Shown here piece after piece: positions 51,122-61,003 of a stretch of 64,000 nucleotides of DNA (position 1 is its first letter; each line of letters starts with the position of its first letter). The position numbers were made by a program, and so were the translations under genes. The stretch spans positions 248,001 through 312,000 of the forward strand of contig NZ_WJXB01000003.1 of NCBI RefSeq assembly GCF_009664975.1, read 5' to 3'. The DNA is from Paenibacillus monticola. GTDB lineage: Bacteria > Bacillota > Bacilli > Paenibacillales > Paenibacillaceae. The notes below the pieces were generated by a model. It was not told where the DNA came from and did no database searches. It worked only from the letters and a program-made list of their open reading frames with translations.

Positions 51122-51724
51122 TTATACCTGTTCAGCTTCCTCGAACGTCATCTGGCTATCCAGCTTACTGAATAGCAGCTGCGTTTCTTCTTCCAGATTG
51201 TCAGTGCTTTCGAAACTTGACGGCTCAGGTAGCTCTTTAAGATTAGCGAGGCCAAAGCTCTCCAGAAAAGATTTCGTAGTCCCGTACAGAATCGGACGGC
51301 CCACGGCCTCCGCTCTCCCGACCTCGTAGATCAGATCCTTGTTGTTCAGCGTGTGAATGGCCCGTTCCGACTTCACGCCACGAATCTCCTCTATCTCTAC
51401 CCGCGTAATCGGCTGACGGTAGGCAACGATGGCCAGCGTCTCCAGCGCCGCTTGTGACAATGAAGACCTGGATGGTGAATAGGCCAGCCGCTCAAAATAA
51501 GGCGCATGTTCAGGCAGTGTGGCCAGTCTGAAATTCCCGGCTATTTGCACCACCTGTAGACCGCGCTCCTGAGCGATGTAATCCTCTTTCAGCTCTTTCA
51601 ATGCTCCAGCAGCAAGCTCCGCACGCTGCTCGGTAATTTCGGCTATTTGCCGAATGGAAATTCCTTCGTCCCCAGATAGAAATAACAGGCCCTCAATAAT
51701 TGATTTCAGATCCTTGTAGTCCAT
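51122..51724 (-). CDS. scpB: Segregation and condensation protein B
   Basis: 200 residues from ATG 51724. Two winged-helix domains; family segment ALETLAIVAYRQPITRVEIEEIRGV. Partner of ScpA and SMC in chromosome condensation. Overlaps the scpA end by 32 nt, so the two are translationally coupled. Confidence 0.94.
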   Translation of the reverse strand: MDYKDLKSIIEGLLFLSGDEGISIRQIAEITEQRAELAAGALKELKEDYIAQERGLQVVQIAGNFRLATLPEHAPYFERLAYSPSRSSLSQAALETLAIVAYRQPITRVEIEEIRGVKSERAIHTLNNKDLIYEVGRAEAVGRPILYGTTKSFLESFGLANLKELPEPSSFESTDNLEEETQLLFSKLDSQMTFEEAEQV

Positions 51725-52484
51725 CGAAGTGTTCTCCTCCTCTCCACTCCATGACGATATCGTCAAACAATTTCTCTTGATAGCAATAAATCGCCTTCAT
51801 TTTCATCAGCTCGAGAATGGCTAGGAAGGTCACTACAATCTCATGCCGGGCCATTTCATCATGCAGCAGTGCCGAAAAGCTCAATCTGCCGCCTTTTCCT
51901 CTACGCTGCAACGCATCCGATACATCACGAATCCGGTCCTTAACCGAGATTTCATCCCGGGTAATCCGCTGATAGGAGGTCCGTCTGGCCGCCTTGCTGA
52001 GCGCTTTGCGAAAAGCGGCTATGAGGTCAGCAGTATGTAAGCCTGTAAGGGTATTATCAATCTGCGTAGGCACGAACGGACCTAAATCTTCTGGCTCCTT
52101 CGTAAAGATCAGACTGCGCTCACTCTCCATATCGAATAAATGAACAGCAATGCTCTTGAATTTACGGTATTCAATCAACCGCTGTATCAATTCAGCCCGT
52201 GGATCAAAACCATCCTCCTCGAAATACTCGAAATCTTCGATTTCGATAACTGGTGGCTTGGGCAGCAGCATTTTGCTCTTAATAGACAATAACGTTGCGG
52301 CCATCACGAGAAACTCACTGGTAATATCCAGCTCCAGCTCCTTCATACTCCGCAGATATTCCATATACTGTTCGGTGATCTCGGCGACCGGAATGTCCTG
52401 GATGTCGATTTCCGCCTTATCAATTAAATGCAAGAGCAGATCCAGCGGACCTTCAAACGTCTCCAGCTTGTACAATACAGTCAC
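51693..52484 (-). CDS. scpA: Segregation and condensation protein A
   Basis: 263 residues from a GTG at 52484 (GGGAGG, 7 nt spacing): MTVLYKLETFEGPLDLLLHLIDKAEIDI. Kleisin that bridges the SMC heads. N-terminal helical domain, linker, C-terminal winged helix (TFLAILELMKMKAI). Its ribosome binding site is next to the T run of the rib-operon terminator just upstream. Confidence 0.94.
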   Translation of the reverse strand: MTVLYKLETFEGPLDLLLHLIDKAEIDIQDIPVAEITEQYMEYLRSMKELELDITSEFLVMAATLLSIKSKMLLPKPPVIEIEDFEYFEEDGFDPRAELIQRLIEYRKFKSIAVHLFDMESERSLIFTKEPEDLGPFVPTQIDNTLTGLHTADLIAAFRKALSKAARRTSYQRITRDEISVKDRIRDVSDALQRRGKGGRLSFSALLHDEMARHEIVVTFLAILELMKMKAIYCYQEKLFDDIVMEWRGGEHFDGLQGSEINY

Positions 52485-52500
52485 GAGGCAACCTCCCGCC

Positions 52501-52539
52501 AAAAAAAGTAAAGTGCAGCGCCGCTAATGGACGCTACAC
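52501..52539 (-). terminator. Terminator after ribH (end of the rib operon)
   Basis: GTGTAGCG...CGCTGCAC stem (52513-52539) followed by TTTACTTTTTTT on the minus strand, 82 nt after the ribH stop. Confidence 0.75.
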
Positions 52540-52621
52540 AAGTAGAAAGATTCTTATAATCCATGCTTTCTTCTTATATCTATAAATAAGCACGTTTGTA
52601 ATGGATTCGTCAAGAGCTGAA

Positions 52622-53089
52622 TTATTTAAACATTTTGTTCAGGTTAGCCATTTCGATAGCTGCATTAGCCGCATCCCAGCCTTTGTTGCCCGCTTTGGTA
52701 CCAGAGCGCTCAATAGCTTGTTCAATATTCTCTGTAGTAACTACGCCAAAAATAGTCGGAATGCCTGTTTTGAGATTGATCGCTGCTACACCCTTAGCGA
52801 CTTCATTGCACACATAATCATAATGCGTGGTTGAACCACGGATAACGGTTCCCAAGGTAACTACGGCATCGTACTTACCGCTTTCAGCCATTTTTTGGGC
52901 GATCAACGGGATTTCGAATACTCCTGGAACCCAGGCTACATCAATCTCGTCATCAGCTACACCATGGCGTTTGAAGGCATCGAGTGCACCATTCAGCAGC
53001 TTGCTTGTAATAAATTCGTTGAAACGGCCAACCACAATCCCATATTTTAAACCCTCGGAAACTAAATGTCCTTCGAAATAATTCGGCAT
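52622..53089 (-). CDS. ribH: 6,7-dimethyl-8-ribityllumazine synthase
   Basis: 155 residues from ATG 53089 ([21 protein letters not shown]); ATG 53101 is also possible. Lumazine synthase icosahedral enzyme condensing two precursors. [23 protein letters not shown] and ending [17 protein letters not shown] plus TTENIEQA are all conserved. Last gene of the ribD-ribE-ribBA-ribH operon. Confidence 0.95.
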   Translation of the reverse strand: MPNYFEGHLVSEGLKYGIVVGRFNEFITSKLLNGALDAFKRHGVADDEIDVAWVPGVFEIPLIAQKMAESGKYDAVVTLGTVIRGSTTHYDYVCNEVAKGVAAINLKTGIPTIFGVVTTENIEQAIERSGTKAGNKGWDAANAAIEMANLNKMFK

Positions 53090-53149
53090 ATCAATCATCA
53101 ACCCTTCATTAGTAAAATTATATGGTTATACATTATTCAAGCGGTTTGG

Positions 53150-54400
53150 TTATACTTTTGAATCCTCATTTTGTTCAATGTTGTCAAAAGAAAGCAGATG
53201 TCCAAGTTTAGCCTGTTTTGTATGGAGATATCTAGTATTATCTTTAGTCTCCGGCATTTCGATTGGCATGCGTTCAACAACTTCCAGCCCGTAACCTTCC
53301 AGCCCCTTGATCTTGCGCGGGTTATTGGTCAGCAGCTTGATCTTGCTTATACCCAGATCCTTTAGAATCTGTGCTCCAATGCCATAATCGCGTAGATCAG
53401 CCTCAAAACCCAACTTCAGATTGGCATCAACCGTATCCAATCCTTCCTCCTGGAGCTTGTAAGCACGCAGCTTGTTGATCAAGCCGATGCCTCTGCCTTC
53501 CTGTCGCATGTAGAGCAGCACACCTCTACCGGCAATTTCAATCTGACGCAGTGCCGCTTCGAATTGCGGACCGCAGTCGCAACGGTGTGAATGGAATACA
53601 TCACCGGTCAAACATTCGGAATGCACCCGAACAAGTACAGGCTCATCCCCGGAGATATCCCCTTTGACCAAAGCTACATGCTCTTTGTCATCTACTTCAT
53701 TCGTGTAGGCAATCGTCTGAAAATCCCCAAAATCGGTAGGCAACGTCACCGATACTTCTCGGGTAACTAGTTGCTCCTTCTCATTCCGGTAATGAATCAG
53801 ATCCTTGATGCTGATCAATTTCAAGTCATGCTTCTTAGCAAGTTCTACCAGATCAGGCAGACGGGCCATCGTGCCGTCCTCTTTAATAATCTCGCAGATT
53901 ACGCTGGCTGGATATGCGCCACATAAGCGGGCCAGATCGACCGCAGCTTCCGTATGTCCTGAACGGCGCAGAACGCCACCCTTCTTAGCAATCAACGGGA
54001 ACATATGTCCCGGTCTGTTGAAATCGGAAGGTTTGGCCTTAGGGTCCATAATGGCTTTGACGGTCAAGGATCTTTCGACTGCGGAAATACCCGTAGTTGT
54101 GTCCTTATGGTCAATGGAGACAGTGAAATTTGTCCCGTGGAAATCTGTATTCCGGCTGATCATCGGCTTAAGATCAAGCTCTTCAGCCCGTTCTGCGGTG
54201 ATAGGCAGGCAGACCAGACCACGTCCCTGAGAGATCATAAAGTTAATCACTTCAGGCGTTGCACGTTCTGCAAGAGCAATGAAGTCCCCTTCATTCTCAC
54301 GGTCCTCATCATCCACAACAATAACCACTTTACCCCGCATCAAATCATAAATAGCATCTTCAATTGGGTCCAATACAGAATCTTTCTTTTTCTGGTTCAT
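53150..54400 (-). CDS. ribBA: Bifunctional DHBP synthase / GTP cyclohydrolase II
   Basis: 416 residues. N-terminal DHBP synthase with [23 protein letters not shown] and RPGHMFPL; C-terminal GTP cyclohydrolase II with zinc cysteines in [17 protein letters not shown] and RQEGRGIGL. Makes both riboflavin precursors. Normal fusion length for Firmicutes. Confidence 0.97.
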   Translation of the reverse strand: MNQKKKDSVLDPIEDAIYDLMRGKVVIVVDDEDRENEGDFIALAERATPEVINFMISQGRGLVCLPITAERAEELDLKPMISRNTDFHGTNFTVSIDHKDTTTGISAVERSLTVKAIMDPKAKPSDFNRPGHMFPLIAKKGGVLRRSGHTEAAVDLARLCGAYPASVICEIIKEDGTMARLPDLVELAKKHDLKLISIKDLIHYRNEKEQLVTREVSVTLPTDFGDFQTIAYTNEVDDKEHVALVKGDISGDEPVLVRVHSECLTGDVFHSHRCDCGPQFEAALRQIEIAGRGVLLYMRQEGRGIGLINKLRAYKLQEEGLDTVDANLKLGFEADLRDYGIGAQILKDLGISKIKLLTNNPRKIKGLEGYGLEVVERMPIEMPETKDNTRYLHTKQAKLGHLLSFDNIEQNEDSKV

Positions 54401-54463
54401 CTTACTTTCCTCCTGAAAGCTTTACGGAATCAAATACTGTCTCCGTAAGCAAAATCTTAAACC

Positions 54464-55126
54464 TTATACAAATCCGTTAGCCGCCAGAAAATCACGGCTG
54501 ATACCGGAGCTACTCTCATCATTGTGTGTTGCCGAGCCGTAATGCAGGAGATGATCCACATATTTACCGAGCACGTCACACTCGATATTAATACTGTCTC
54601 CCGCCCGCTTGTGCACCAACACGGTTTCTCCAAGCGTATGTGGAATGATCGACACACTAAAGATGGAGTTACCGACATTCACTACGGTTAAGCTAATTCC
54701 ATCAATCGTGATTGAACCTTTAGGAATAATAAATTTGAACAATGAAGGATGATCAGGTGTGATTTCATACACAACTGCATTCTGATCTCGCTTCACACTT
54801 TTGATTGTGCCTGTTCCATCTACATGTCCCTGCACAATATGTCCGCCAAAACGGCCACCAGCCGCCATCGCCCGTTCCAGATTCATTTTGCTGCCAATCC
54901 GCAGCTCCTTCAGGTTGCTGTTACGATAGGTCTGTGGCATTACATCCACGTTAAAATATCGTTCACCCAGCGAAGTCGCAGTCAAACACACACCATTGAC
55001 TGACACACTGTCACCGATTTTCAGATCGCCCATAATGACCGAAGCCGTTATACTCAGCACCATCATTTCTCCACCGGTAGAGACACTGCGCAGAACGCCA
55101 ACTTCCTCAATTAAACCTGTAAACAT
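54464..55126 (-). CDS. ribE: Riboflavin synthase alpha subunit
   Basis: 220 residues from ATG 55126: MFTGLIEEVGVLRSVSTGG. Two tandem lumazine-binding domains (second begins near GHIVQGHVDGTGTI). Dismutates ribityllumazine to riboflavin. Its ribosome binding site (CGGGAGGG) follows directly on a dispersed repeat whose ATG at 55155 opens a frame (MLTKLSGGMICLQV) that overlaps the ribE start in a different phase. Confidence 0.95.
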   Translation of the reverse strand: MFTGLIEEVGVLRSVSTGGEMMVLSITASVIMGDLKIGDSVSVNGVCLTATSLGERYFNVDVMPQTYRNSNLKELRIGSKMNLERAMAAGGRFGGHIVQGHVDGTGTIKSVKRDQNAVVYEITPDHPSLFKFIIPKGSITIDGISLTVVNVGNSIFSVSIIPHTLGETVLVHKRAGDSINIECDVLGKYVDHLLHYGSATHNDESSSGISRDFLAANGFV

Positions 55127-55140
55127 ATCATCCCTCCCGA

Positions 55141-55258
55141 AAGTTTTGTGAGCATAGGCTCCTTGATATACTTCGTACAAAACTTGCTTCGGAAGCATAC
55201 GCTTAGTTTTGTGAGCAATACTTCTCCGAAATCGCTTAGTTCTGTGAGCAGCGCTTAG
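55141..55258 (-). repeat. Full and decayed copies of the SD-abutting dispersed repeat before ribE
   Basis: One full unit (55141-55204) is followed by two shorter units (AGTTTTGTGAGCA...TCGCTTA to 55238, then GTTCTGTGAGCAGCGCTTA to 55258). The short ones keep the ends of the unit and lose the middle. On the minus strand the full unit carries AAGGAGCCT then ATGCTCACAAAACTT and runs into the ribE ribosome binding site. The last short unit overlaps the ribD stop codon region. Same family as 39531-39664. Confidence 0.8.
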
Positions 55259-56355
55259 CGAACGGGCGTGCCGCTGATACACACATTATCCCCGAGCACT
55301 TCTACTTCCAATCCCTCAAGAGTAATGGCATCCCGCATCCACTCAACGCCCGGAAATGTAAATGTCCCCGCTGCCGCTGCCCCTCCACCCACAATTTTGG
55401 GAGCGAAAAAGAGGATGATTCTGTCGATCAGGCCACTCTCCAGCATTGCACCGTTCAGCGTACCTCCACCTTCTAACAGAATAGAGCCAATCTCCATTTC
55501 TCCAAGTGCCAGCATGGCTGCTTGCAGATCCACTCGAGGACCCGCGCCGCTAACCACTACTTGAACTCCTGCAGCTATAAGTGCAGCCTTCTTAACCGAA
55601 TCAGCTGCTTCTGTAGTCACGACAATCGTACGGGCTAAGCCATCGCATACAACAGAGGAGTTCAGGGGAATTCTCAATGCGGAATCAATAACGATACGTA
55701 TCGGACTCAGACCAGGTAATTCCATTCTCGTCGTCAGAGAAGGATTATCCGCGATGACCGTATTGACTCCCACCATAATCCCCTGGTGGCGGTGCCGGAG
55801 TGTATGTACAATCTTCCGCGCTTCCCCATTTGAAATCCATTTGCTGTCTCCGGTTTTGGTAGCTATTTTGCCATCAAGTGTACTAGCGCTCTTCAGGGTA
55901 ACAAAAGGTTGCTTCGTCAGAATATACTTGATAAATTTCTCATTAAGCCGCAAGGCACGATTGCGCAACAGTCCAACCTCGACCTCAATCCCCTGTTCAC
56001 GCAGCATCTCAATTCCCCGTCCTGCTACCTCTGGATTAGGGTCTTCACAAGCTACCACGACTCGAGCTAAGCCTTCGTCAATCAGCCTTTGGCTGCACGG
56101 GGGTGTCTTGCCGTAATGGCTGCAGGGCTCGAGCGTCACATAAGCAGTGCTTCCTTGTGCCTTGCCTGCTGCCATATTCAGCGCGTGTACCTCAGCATGG
56201 CCCGTCCCGCGCTGCAAATGCGTGCCCAGTCCAATCATCGCCCCGTCCTTCACAACAACGCAGCCGACAACCGGATTAATGCCCGTCTGCCCTTGAGCAC
56301 GTTCTGCCATATCCAGCGCCAGTGACATATAGAACTCGTCATTTATGGTGTCCAT
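55255..56355 (-). CDS. ribD: Bifunctional riboflavin deaminase/reductase
   Basis: 366 residues from ATG 56355 (GGGAGG, MDTINDEFYMSLALD). N-terminal deaminase with the zinc motif HAEVHAL and PCSHYGKTPPC; C-terminal reductase with VTLKSASTLDGKIA and GGGTLNGAMLE. First gene of the rib operon behind the FMN riboswitch. The downstream side carries the dispersed repeats before ribE. Confidence 0.95.
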   Translation of the reverse strand: MDTINDEFYMSLALDMAERAQGQTGINPVVGCVVVKDGAMIGLGTHLQRGTGHAEVHALNMAAGKAQGSTAYVTLEPCSHYGKTPPCSQRLIDEGLARVVVACEDPNPEVAGRGIEMLREQGIEVEVGLLRNRALRLNEKFIKYILTKQPFVTLKSASTLDGKIATKTGDSKWISNGEARKIVHTLRHRHQGIMVGVNTVIADNPSLTTRMELPGLSPIRIVIDSALRIPLNSSVVCDGLARTIVVTTEAADSVKKAALIAAGVQVVVSGAGPRVDLQAAMLALGEMEIGSILLEGGGTLNGAMLESGLIDRIILFFAPKIVGGGAAAAGTFTFPGVEWMRDAITLEGLEVEVLGDNVCISGTPVR

Positions 56356-56402
56356 ATTTGCCTCCCGTCTCATTGCTATCTATCTGTCTGTCTGATACAT
56401 AC

Positions 56403-56445
56403 AAAAAAACCCATCTCAATCTCCAGGAGGAGTTCAAGATGGGTT
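56403..56445 (-). terminator. FMN riboswitch terminator
   Basis: AACCCATCT...AGATGGGTT stem followed by seven T on the minus strand, between aptamer and ribD. The usual OFF platform when FMN binds. Confidence 0.85.
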
Positions 56446-56582
56446 ATACGAGAGTTTACCGGCAGTTTTAAAAAATTGTGCGCAAAAAACCGCCAAAGAT
56501 CGGTATTGTGAAATATCGCACATAATATTCGAAAATACTGCAGCACGTCTAGCTCAATGAGCACAGAACGTCAATCTCCCCT

Positions 56583-56743
56583 TCTTCCATCCAGACTATA
56601 CTGTCGGTCCCGGAATTGCACCAGGTCCACCGTCCACGTAAACAAACGTGAAGCGGGTAGCGGACTTAAGCAATGTAAATTAACGTTTCCGCCAACATAC
56701 AGTTGCATCACCGCCGGTAGGGAATCACACCCTGCCCTGAAGG
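56583..56743 (-). promoter_or_regulatory. FMN riboswitch (RFN element)
   Basis: On the minus strand the RFN signature reads CTTCAGGGCAGGGTGTGATT, then CCCTACCGGCGGTGAT, later AGTCCGC..., CGGTGGACCTGGTGCA and GACAGTATAGTCTGGATGG. All five conserved helix-loop blocks are in order. It precedes the terminator at 56403 and ribD, so FMN should repress ribD-ribE-ribBA-ribH. Confidence 0.97.
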
Positions 56744-56785
56744 TTTGATACATTATTCAGTTGAAAATCAATTTTGCTTACATCA

Positions 56786-56814
56786 AAATTAGCACTTAAA
56801 CAGCAAAAATGCAA
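56786..56814 (-). promoter_or_regulatory. Promoter for the rib operon
   Basis: TTGCAT (56809-56814) and TAATTT (56786-56791), 17 nt apart on the minus strand. Predicted start near 56779, about 36 nt before the aptamer. The 496-base gap 56356-56851 is fully explained by this promoter, the FMN aptamer and its terminator. Confidence 0.6.
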
Positions 56815-56851
56815 GTGTATTTATTATATTTACTTATTTTATGTAACTAAT

Positions 56852-57247
56852 TTATGATTCACTTCTCTGATTCGCGTTCAACAGATCACGAATTTCTGTT
56901 AGCAGGACAATTTCTGGTGCTGGTACAGGAAGCTCAACTACTTCAACTTTAACAACTTCCTTGCGTTTGAATCTGCTTGCAAGCTTTATAACCATGAAAA
57001 TAGAAAAGGCAATGATGAAGAAATCAACTACAGATTGCAAAAATACACCGTATTTTAAAATCACATCGTTGTACACAAACGTGAGGTCCTTCAGATTAAT
57101 TCCTCCGAGAAGCAGTCCTACAATCGGCATAATAATGTCATTCACTAATGAGGAAACAATCTTCCCAAAAGCAGCTCCGATGATGACAGCAACCGCAAGA
57201 TCCAGCACATTTCCTTTCAAGGCAAAACTTTTGAATTCTTTCCACAT
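56852..57247 (-). CDS. mscL: Large-conductance mechanosensitive channel
   Basis: 131 residues. [41 protein letters not shown] is the MscL N-terminus and first transmembrane segment; the second is at about 65-90 ([18 protein letters not shown]). C-terminal helix [10 protein letters not shown]. Releases solutes under hypo-osmotic shock. Confidence 0.96.
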   Translation of the reverse strand: MWKEFKSFALKGNVLDLAVAVIIGAAFGKIVSSLVNDIIMPIVGLLLGGINLKDLTFVYNDVILKYGVFLQSVVDFFIIAFSIFMVIKLASRFKRKEVVKVEVVELPVPAPEIVLLTEIRDLLNANQRSES

Positions 57248-57314
57248 ACTCTAATCTCCTCTGAAGTCTTTAATTTAACATATATTATAGCACCAAGTAC
57301 TAACAACTATCTGC

Positions 57315-57359
57315 AAAAATGCCAAGAGCACCCGGAATTAATCTTCCCTGGTGCTCTTG
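57315..57359 (-). terminator. Terminator after the LPXTG adhesin gene
   Basis: CAAGAGCACC...GGTGCTCTTG stem and a T-rich tail (GCATTTTTG) on the minus strand. Confidence 0.75.
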
Positions 57360-57392
57360 CACTGCATACGATGTTCTTATCTTTGATTTATC

Positions 57393-60300
57393 CTACTCCT
57401 GCTTCTTACTCCGTTTGAATACTCTATTTAGAATAAAGCCTGCAAGAATCAAGCTGATTCCAGTCATATAAAGCGGCATTGGACTATCTTCACCTGTCTT
57501 CGGAAGTTTGCTGACATTAGTGCCTGCAGGATCAGTTACCGTACCTGCCGGTACTTCATCATCATCGATCGTAACGCCACCCAATGGAACTTCTTCATCT
57601 ATTGGGCTCACTACTTCAGGAGTGTTTCCGTTGACTGGTGGTGAGGGCTGAGCATCCGTTACAATACCAGGTCCTGCTGGAATCTCCAGATCATCAATAA
57701 TGATCCCGGGAATCACAGAACTTGTCGGTGTTGGCACGATCACACTGCCGGGTATGCCCGCAGTTGGTGAAGGTGTTGGTGTCGGAGCTGCCGATTCCAC
57801 CGGCGTCAGTGATGCAGTTGGTCCTGGTGATTCTGTAACCGGTGGTTCTGTTGCTGTTGCTGGTGTTGCTGTTGGTTCCGGTGTTATTGTTGGTTCTGGT
57901 GTGGCCGGCGCCTCAGATTGTTGATTGGTTATACTCAGTTGAATGGCTGTTGATGAATTAATAGTCACCGGATACTCAGTGGTATCTAGAACATATCCTT
58001 CAGGAGCCTGAGTCTCAGTCAATATATAGCTGCCCAACCAAATTTTATTGAATGATACGATTCCGCTTGAATCTGTAGTTAAGGTATTTATGAGTAAGCG
58101 CTCTGAGCCGTTCAAGCGATATAAAGCAAAGGTCGCCCCGCTGAGCAATTTGGTATTGTCCTGGGCATCCATCTTCTTGACGATCAATGTTCCTCTTACG
58201 CCGCTGCCTGTTCCGGAGCCGCTGGAAAGACCAACAATGATTTCCTTAGAAGTTTCTTTAGTCACCAAGATCACATTGTTGCCACTGAAATTAACCGTAT
58301 TGGTGACCTTATCTCCTGAGTTCGCCACAATTAAAGATTGATATTCGAGCACATAAGCCGTGCTAATACCGTGAGCAAAGCTTAATATAAAGGTTTGTTT
58401 GCCCTCGGCATCCGAGTTGATCACTACGGAATAGTCCGTATCCTTAATCAGCTCAGGACCGCTTTTGGTTACAACTCCATCCGCAGCTACAGTCGTAGGG
58501 TACAAATGGAATGAATCCGGCAGTAGAATCTGATTTGAACTAGGAGTATCTGTGAGCACTGCGTTCAGCACATATGACTGCCCGCCATTAATTAGTACAC
58601 TCCAATCAATCTTATCCCCATTCTGTCCACCATTCTTAACGACATATTCATCTCCGTGAGGAATCGAAACAGCGGCAATCAAATCCTTCGAAACCTTCTT
58701 TGTTCCGTCAAACAGTGCTGCCGTATTATCTACTGTGCTGTTGATCAGTTGCCCTTCAAGACTTGTTGTAAAGATAACATAATAGGGCGTATTGATGGAT
58801 TCCGTAAAATCCACCTTTAACTGATTGTCACTGTTAACACTATAATTATAAAGATTGCTGTTCACTTCTACGCCTTGTGAGGGATCACCGTTCTTCGCAA
58901 TTTTCATGGTATAGACTTTAAGTGAACCAGGAACAAGCACTTGACCTGCCTTCAAAAGATCGGTTACTTCTGGATCATCAATACTTTTACTATTATAATT
59001 AACTCCCACTGTCCAAGTAATTTCCTTGGAAGTCGCATTGTAGGAACCAGATTTGAAGCCGTTATTCTTCTCTTCGATTCGAGGGATAAACAGTCCCTTT
59101 GCCTCTGTCCAGTGGGGGTTAGCTGAATCATCCACCCAGTCGATTCGGGCATTGTTAATGAAATTATCCGTTGTTCCCCAGATCCAATCCTTGTTGAAAA
59201 ACGTTTGGTAGCCAAGGGTATACGTACCCGATATGGCCGAATTGAACACTATCTTGAACCCTTTATTCGGCTGTGCCTGAGTTACATAATCCAATTGATA
59301 GGCCGTGGAGCTCAGTACCGCCCCGCTGCCATTTTTTATGACCAGCGACTCCGGTATGAACTGAAGTCCGCCTTGCGGAAAAGTATCGGTAATCACTACT
59401 TGACCCATCGGGTAATTATCACCATTAATTGTAACTTTCCAGTCAGCCTTCTTAGTCTGATAATCTACCCCCGACAAGGTCTTGTAAATGATTACGGGTC
59501 GGATAAGCTGAGTAGCCTGTTCAGTATAGGTACTATCAGTAACTGAGTTGGTTATCGTTGTATCGCTGAATACGCGTTCAGTCGCTTTTGTCTTATACTC
59601 GATCCGATAGGAAGAGGAAATATCGTTTGTAAACTGCAGCCGAAAGCCTTTTTTACCAGCTTCTGCAGCCTCACTTACTGTATAGTCAACGCCCTCAACC
59701 AAGGCACTGCCTTTGGTTGCTGCGCCGGATGAATTCAAGGTTACCGGATAAACCTTTAGCGAACCGCCCACCAAATACTGAGAATTATTGAACAAGTCTG
59801 TTAACACCGCATTCCCCTGCGGGATCGTCTTATGATTATAGTTATATTCAATTGCCCAGGAAATGGTCTGAATTCCCGAATCATATGCTGTTGAATATTT
59901 CTTCAGGCTCCCACCGCGCTCTACATCAACTGTAGAAGTGGAATCAGCTGGGACACGACCGTCTCCAGTAAAGGTTGCAGTATTCGTAAAGCTATTTTGA
60001 TTGTCATCGGTGATCGAAGTGGAGTACTCAATGCGGTATGCGCTCGAGATTACAGGATCGGTAAAATGAACTGTAAGTGTATCTGCCACAATCTCTGCAG
60101 TATACTTGCTGCTGTCAATCAATGCTCCCTGCGAAACCGTGCCATCCAGTTGAACATTCAACTGATACATTGCTATGGCTGTAGTATCCAGTGAAAGCCC
60201 CGCTGGAATGGGATCAGTGACTACTGCGTTCCCCACAGTCTCAAGAGTTTTGTTGACATCAACGGTCCATAGGATGCTGTGTGCGTTGAAACCTTGAGCT

Positions 60301-60866
60301 GTACCCTTCTTCTCAATCGTGGATCCTACTGACGGTTTGAAATTCACAGTAACGGTTTGAATTCCTCCATTTACCGGAAATAAAATTTGCTGTGTCGTGC
60401 TCTGCGAAATAACCTGCTTATCAAAATTAGTGTTTATTCGGAGTGTACCCTGCACGTTATCATGCTGTTCAATGTAATCATTAAAGGTCATAACAACCTG
60501 GTGTGACGATTGGTTTACCTTAAAGGTTCCTACATCTCCTTCATCAGAGACTAGATATCCGTTAATATCATTAAAAAGCTGAAACTGCACGGGAAGCTGA
60601 AAAGTGAAAGTATCTCCCGATACATAACTATGATTATTGGGAAGGGACCATGTATAATCCAAGGTAACATTAGAATCCTGTTCGTACACACTATCCGTTA
60701 CAGTACTGCCACCCGGACCGTAAACAGCCATCGATACACTGGTGATGATGTCTCTTTCGTTTTCTATTGCTGCTGCTTTGACTTGAGATGTATACCCCAT
60801 GCCATATGCGTATTGCGTAATTAGTATGAGAATAACAATTAACAAGCTGGTCTTTTTCTTGATCAT
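57393..60866 (-). CDS. LPXTG-anchored surface adhesin with tandem Cna/SpaA-type domains
   Basis: 1157 residues from ATG 60866 (GGAGGGG about 10 nt upstream). Signal peptide, an N-terminal adhesin domain (about 40-190), then about five to six repeats of roughly 130 residues that share the pattern ITWTVxxNxxxKxIxxxxVTDxxxxGQ and xYRIEYxT. These are the Cna-type beta-sandwich domains, often holding isopeptide bonds. A single SpaA-like domain follows (GTLIVKKMDAQDNTKLLSGATFALY... ending LTETQAPEGYVLD), then a Pro/Thr-rich stalk, the sortase signal LPKTG, a transmembrane segment and a KRSKKQE tail. No sortase gene is seen nearby. Confidence 0.9.
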   Translation of the reverse strand: MIKKKTSLLIVILILITQYAYGMGYTSQVKAAAIENERDIITSVSMAVYGPGGSTVTDSVYEQDSNVTLDYTWSLPNNHSYVSGDTFTFQLPVQFQLFNDINGYLVSDEGDVGTFKVNQSSHQVVMTFNDYIEQHDNVQGTLRINTNFDKQVISQSTTQQILFPVNGGIQTVTVNFKPSVGSTIEKKGTAQGFNAHSILWTVDVNKTLETVGNAVVTDPIPAGLSLDTTAIAMYQLNVQLDGTVSQGALIDSSKYTAEIVADTLTVHFTDPVISSAYRIEYSTSITDDNQNSFTNTATFTGDGRVPADSTSTVDVERGGSLKKYSTAYDSGIQTISWAIEYNYNHKTIPQGNAVLTDLFNNSQYLVGGSLKVYPVTLNSSGAATKGSALVEGVDYTVSEAAEAGKKGFRLQFTNDISSSYRIEYKTKATERVFSDTTITNSVTDSTYTEQATQLIRPVIIYKTLSGVDYQTKKADWKVTINGDNYPMGQVVITDTFPQGGLQFIPESLVIKNGSGAVLSSTAYQLDYVTQAQPNKGFKIVFNSAISGTYTLGYQTFFNKDWIWGTTDNFINNARIDWVDDSANPHWTEAKGLFIPRIEEKNNGFKSGSYNATSKEITWTVGVNYNSKSIDDPEVTDLLKAGQVLVPGSLKVYTMKIAKNGDPSQGVEVNSNLYNYSVNSDNQLKVDFTESINTPYYVIFTTSLEGQLINSTVDNTAALFDGTKKVSKDLIAAVSIPHGDEYVVKNGGQNGDKIDWSVLINGGQSYVLNAVLTDTPSSNQILLPDSFHLYPTTVAADGVVTKSGPELIKDTDYSVVINSDAEGKQTFILSFAHGISTAYVLEYQSLIVANSGDKVTNTVNFSGNNVILVTKETSKEIIVGLSSGSGTGSGVRGTLIVKKMDAQDNTKLLSGATFALYRLNGSERLLINTLTTDSSGIVSFNKIWLGSYILTETQAPEGYVLDTTEYPVTINSSTAIQLSITNQQSEAPATPEPTITPEPTATPATATEPPVTESPGPTASLTPVESAAPTPTPSPTAGIPGSVIVPTPTSSVIPGIIIDDLEIPAGPGIVTDAQPSPPVNGNTPEVVSPIDEEVPLGGVTIDDDEVPAGTVTDPAGTNVSKLPKTGEDSPMPLYMTGISLILAGFILNRVFKRSKKQE

Positions 60867-61003
60867 ATCTTTAAAACCCCTCCGTTTCACTGTCTAATAT
60901 ATATCACTATATCACCATTATATAGTTCCATAGAATCAAAATATTTAGTTTTTTATAAATTATTTTTTTAGTAATATTACCACCCTCTAAAGGAGTAGAT
61001 GGA

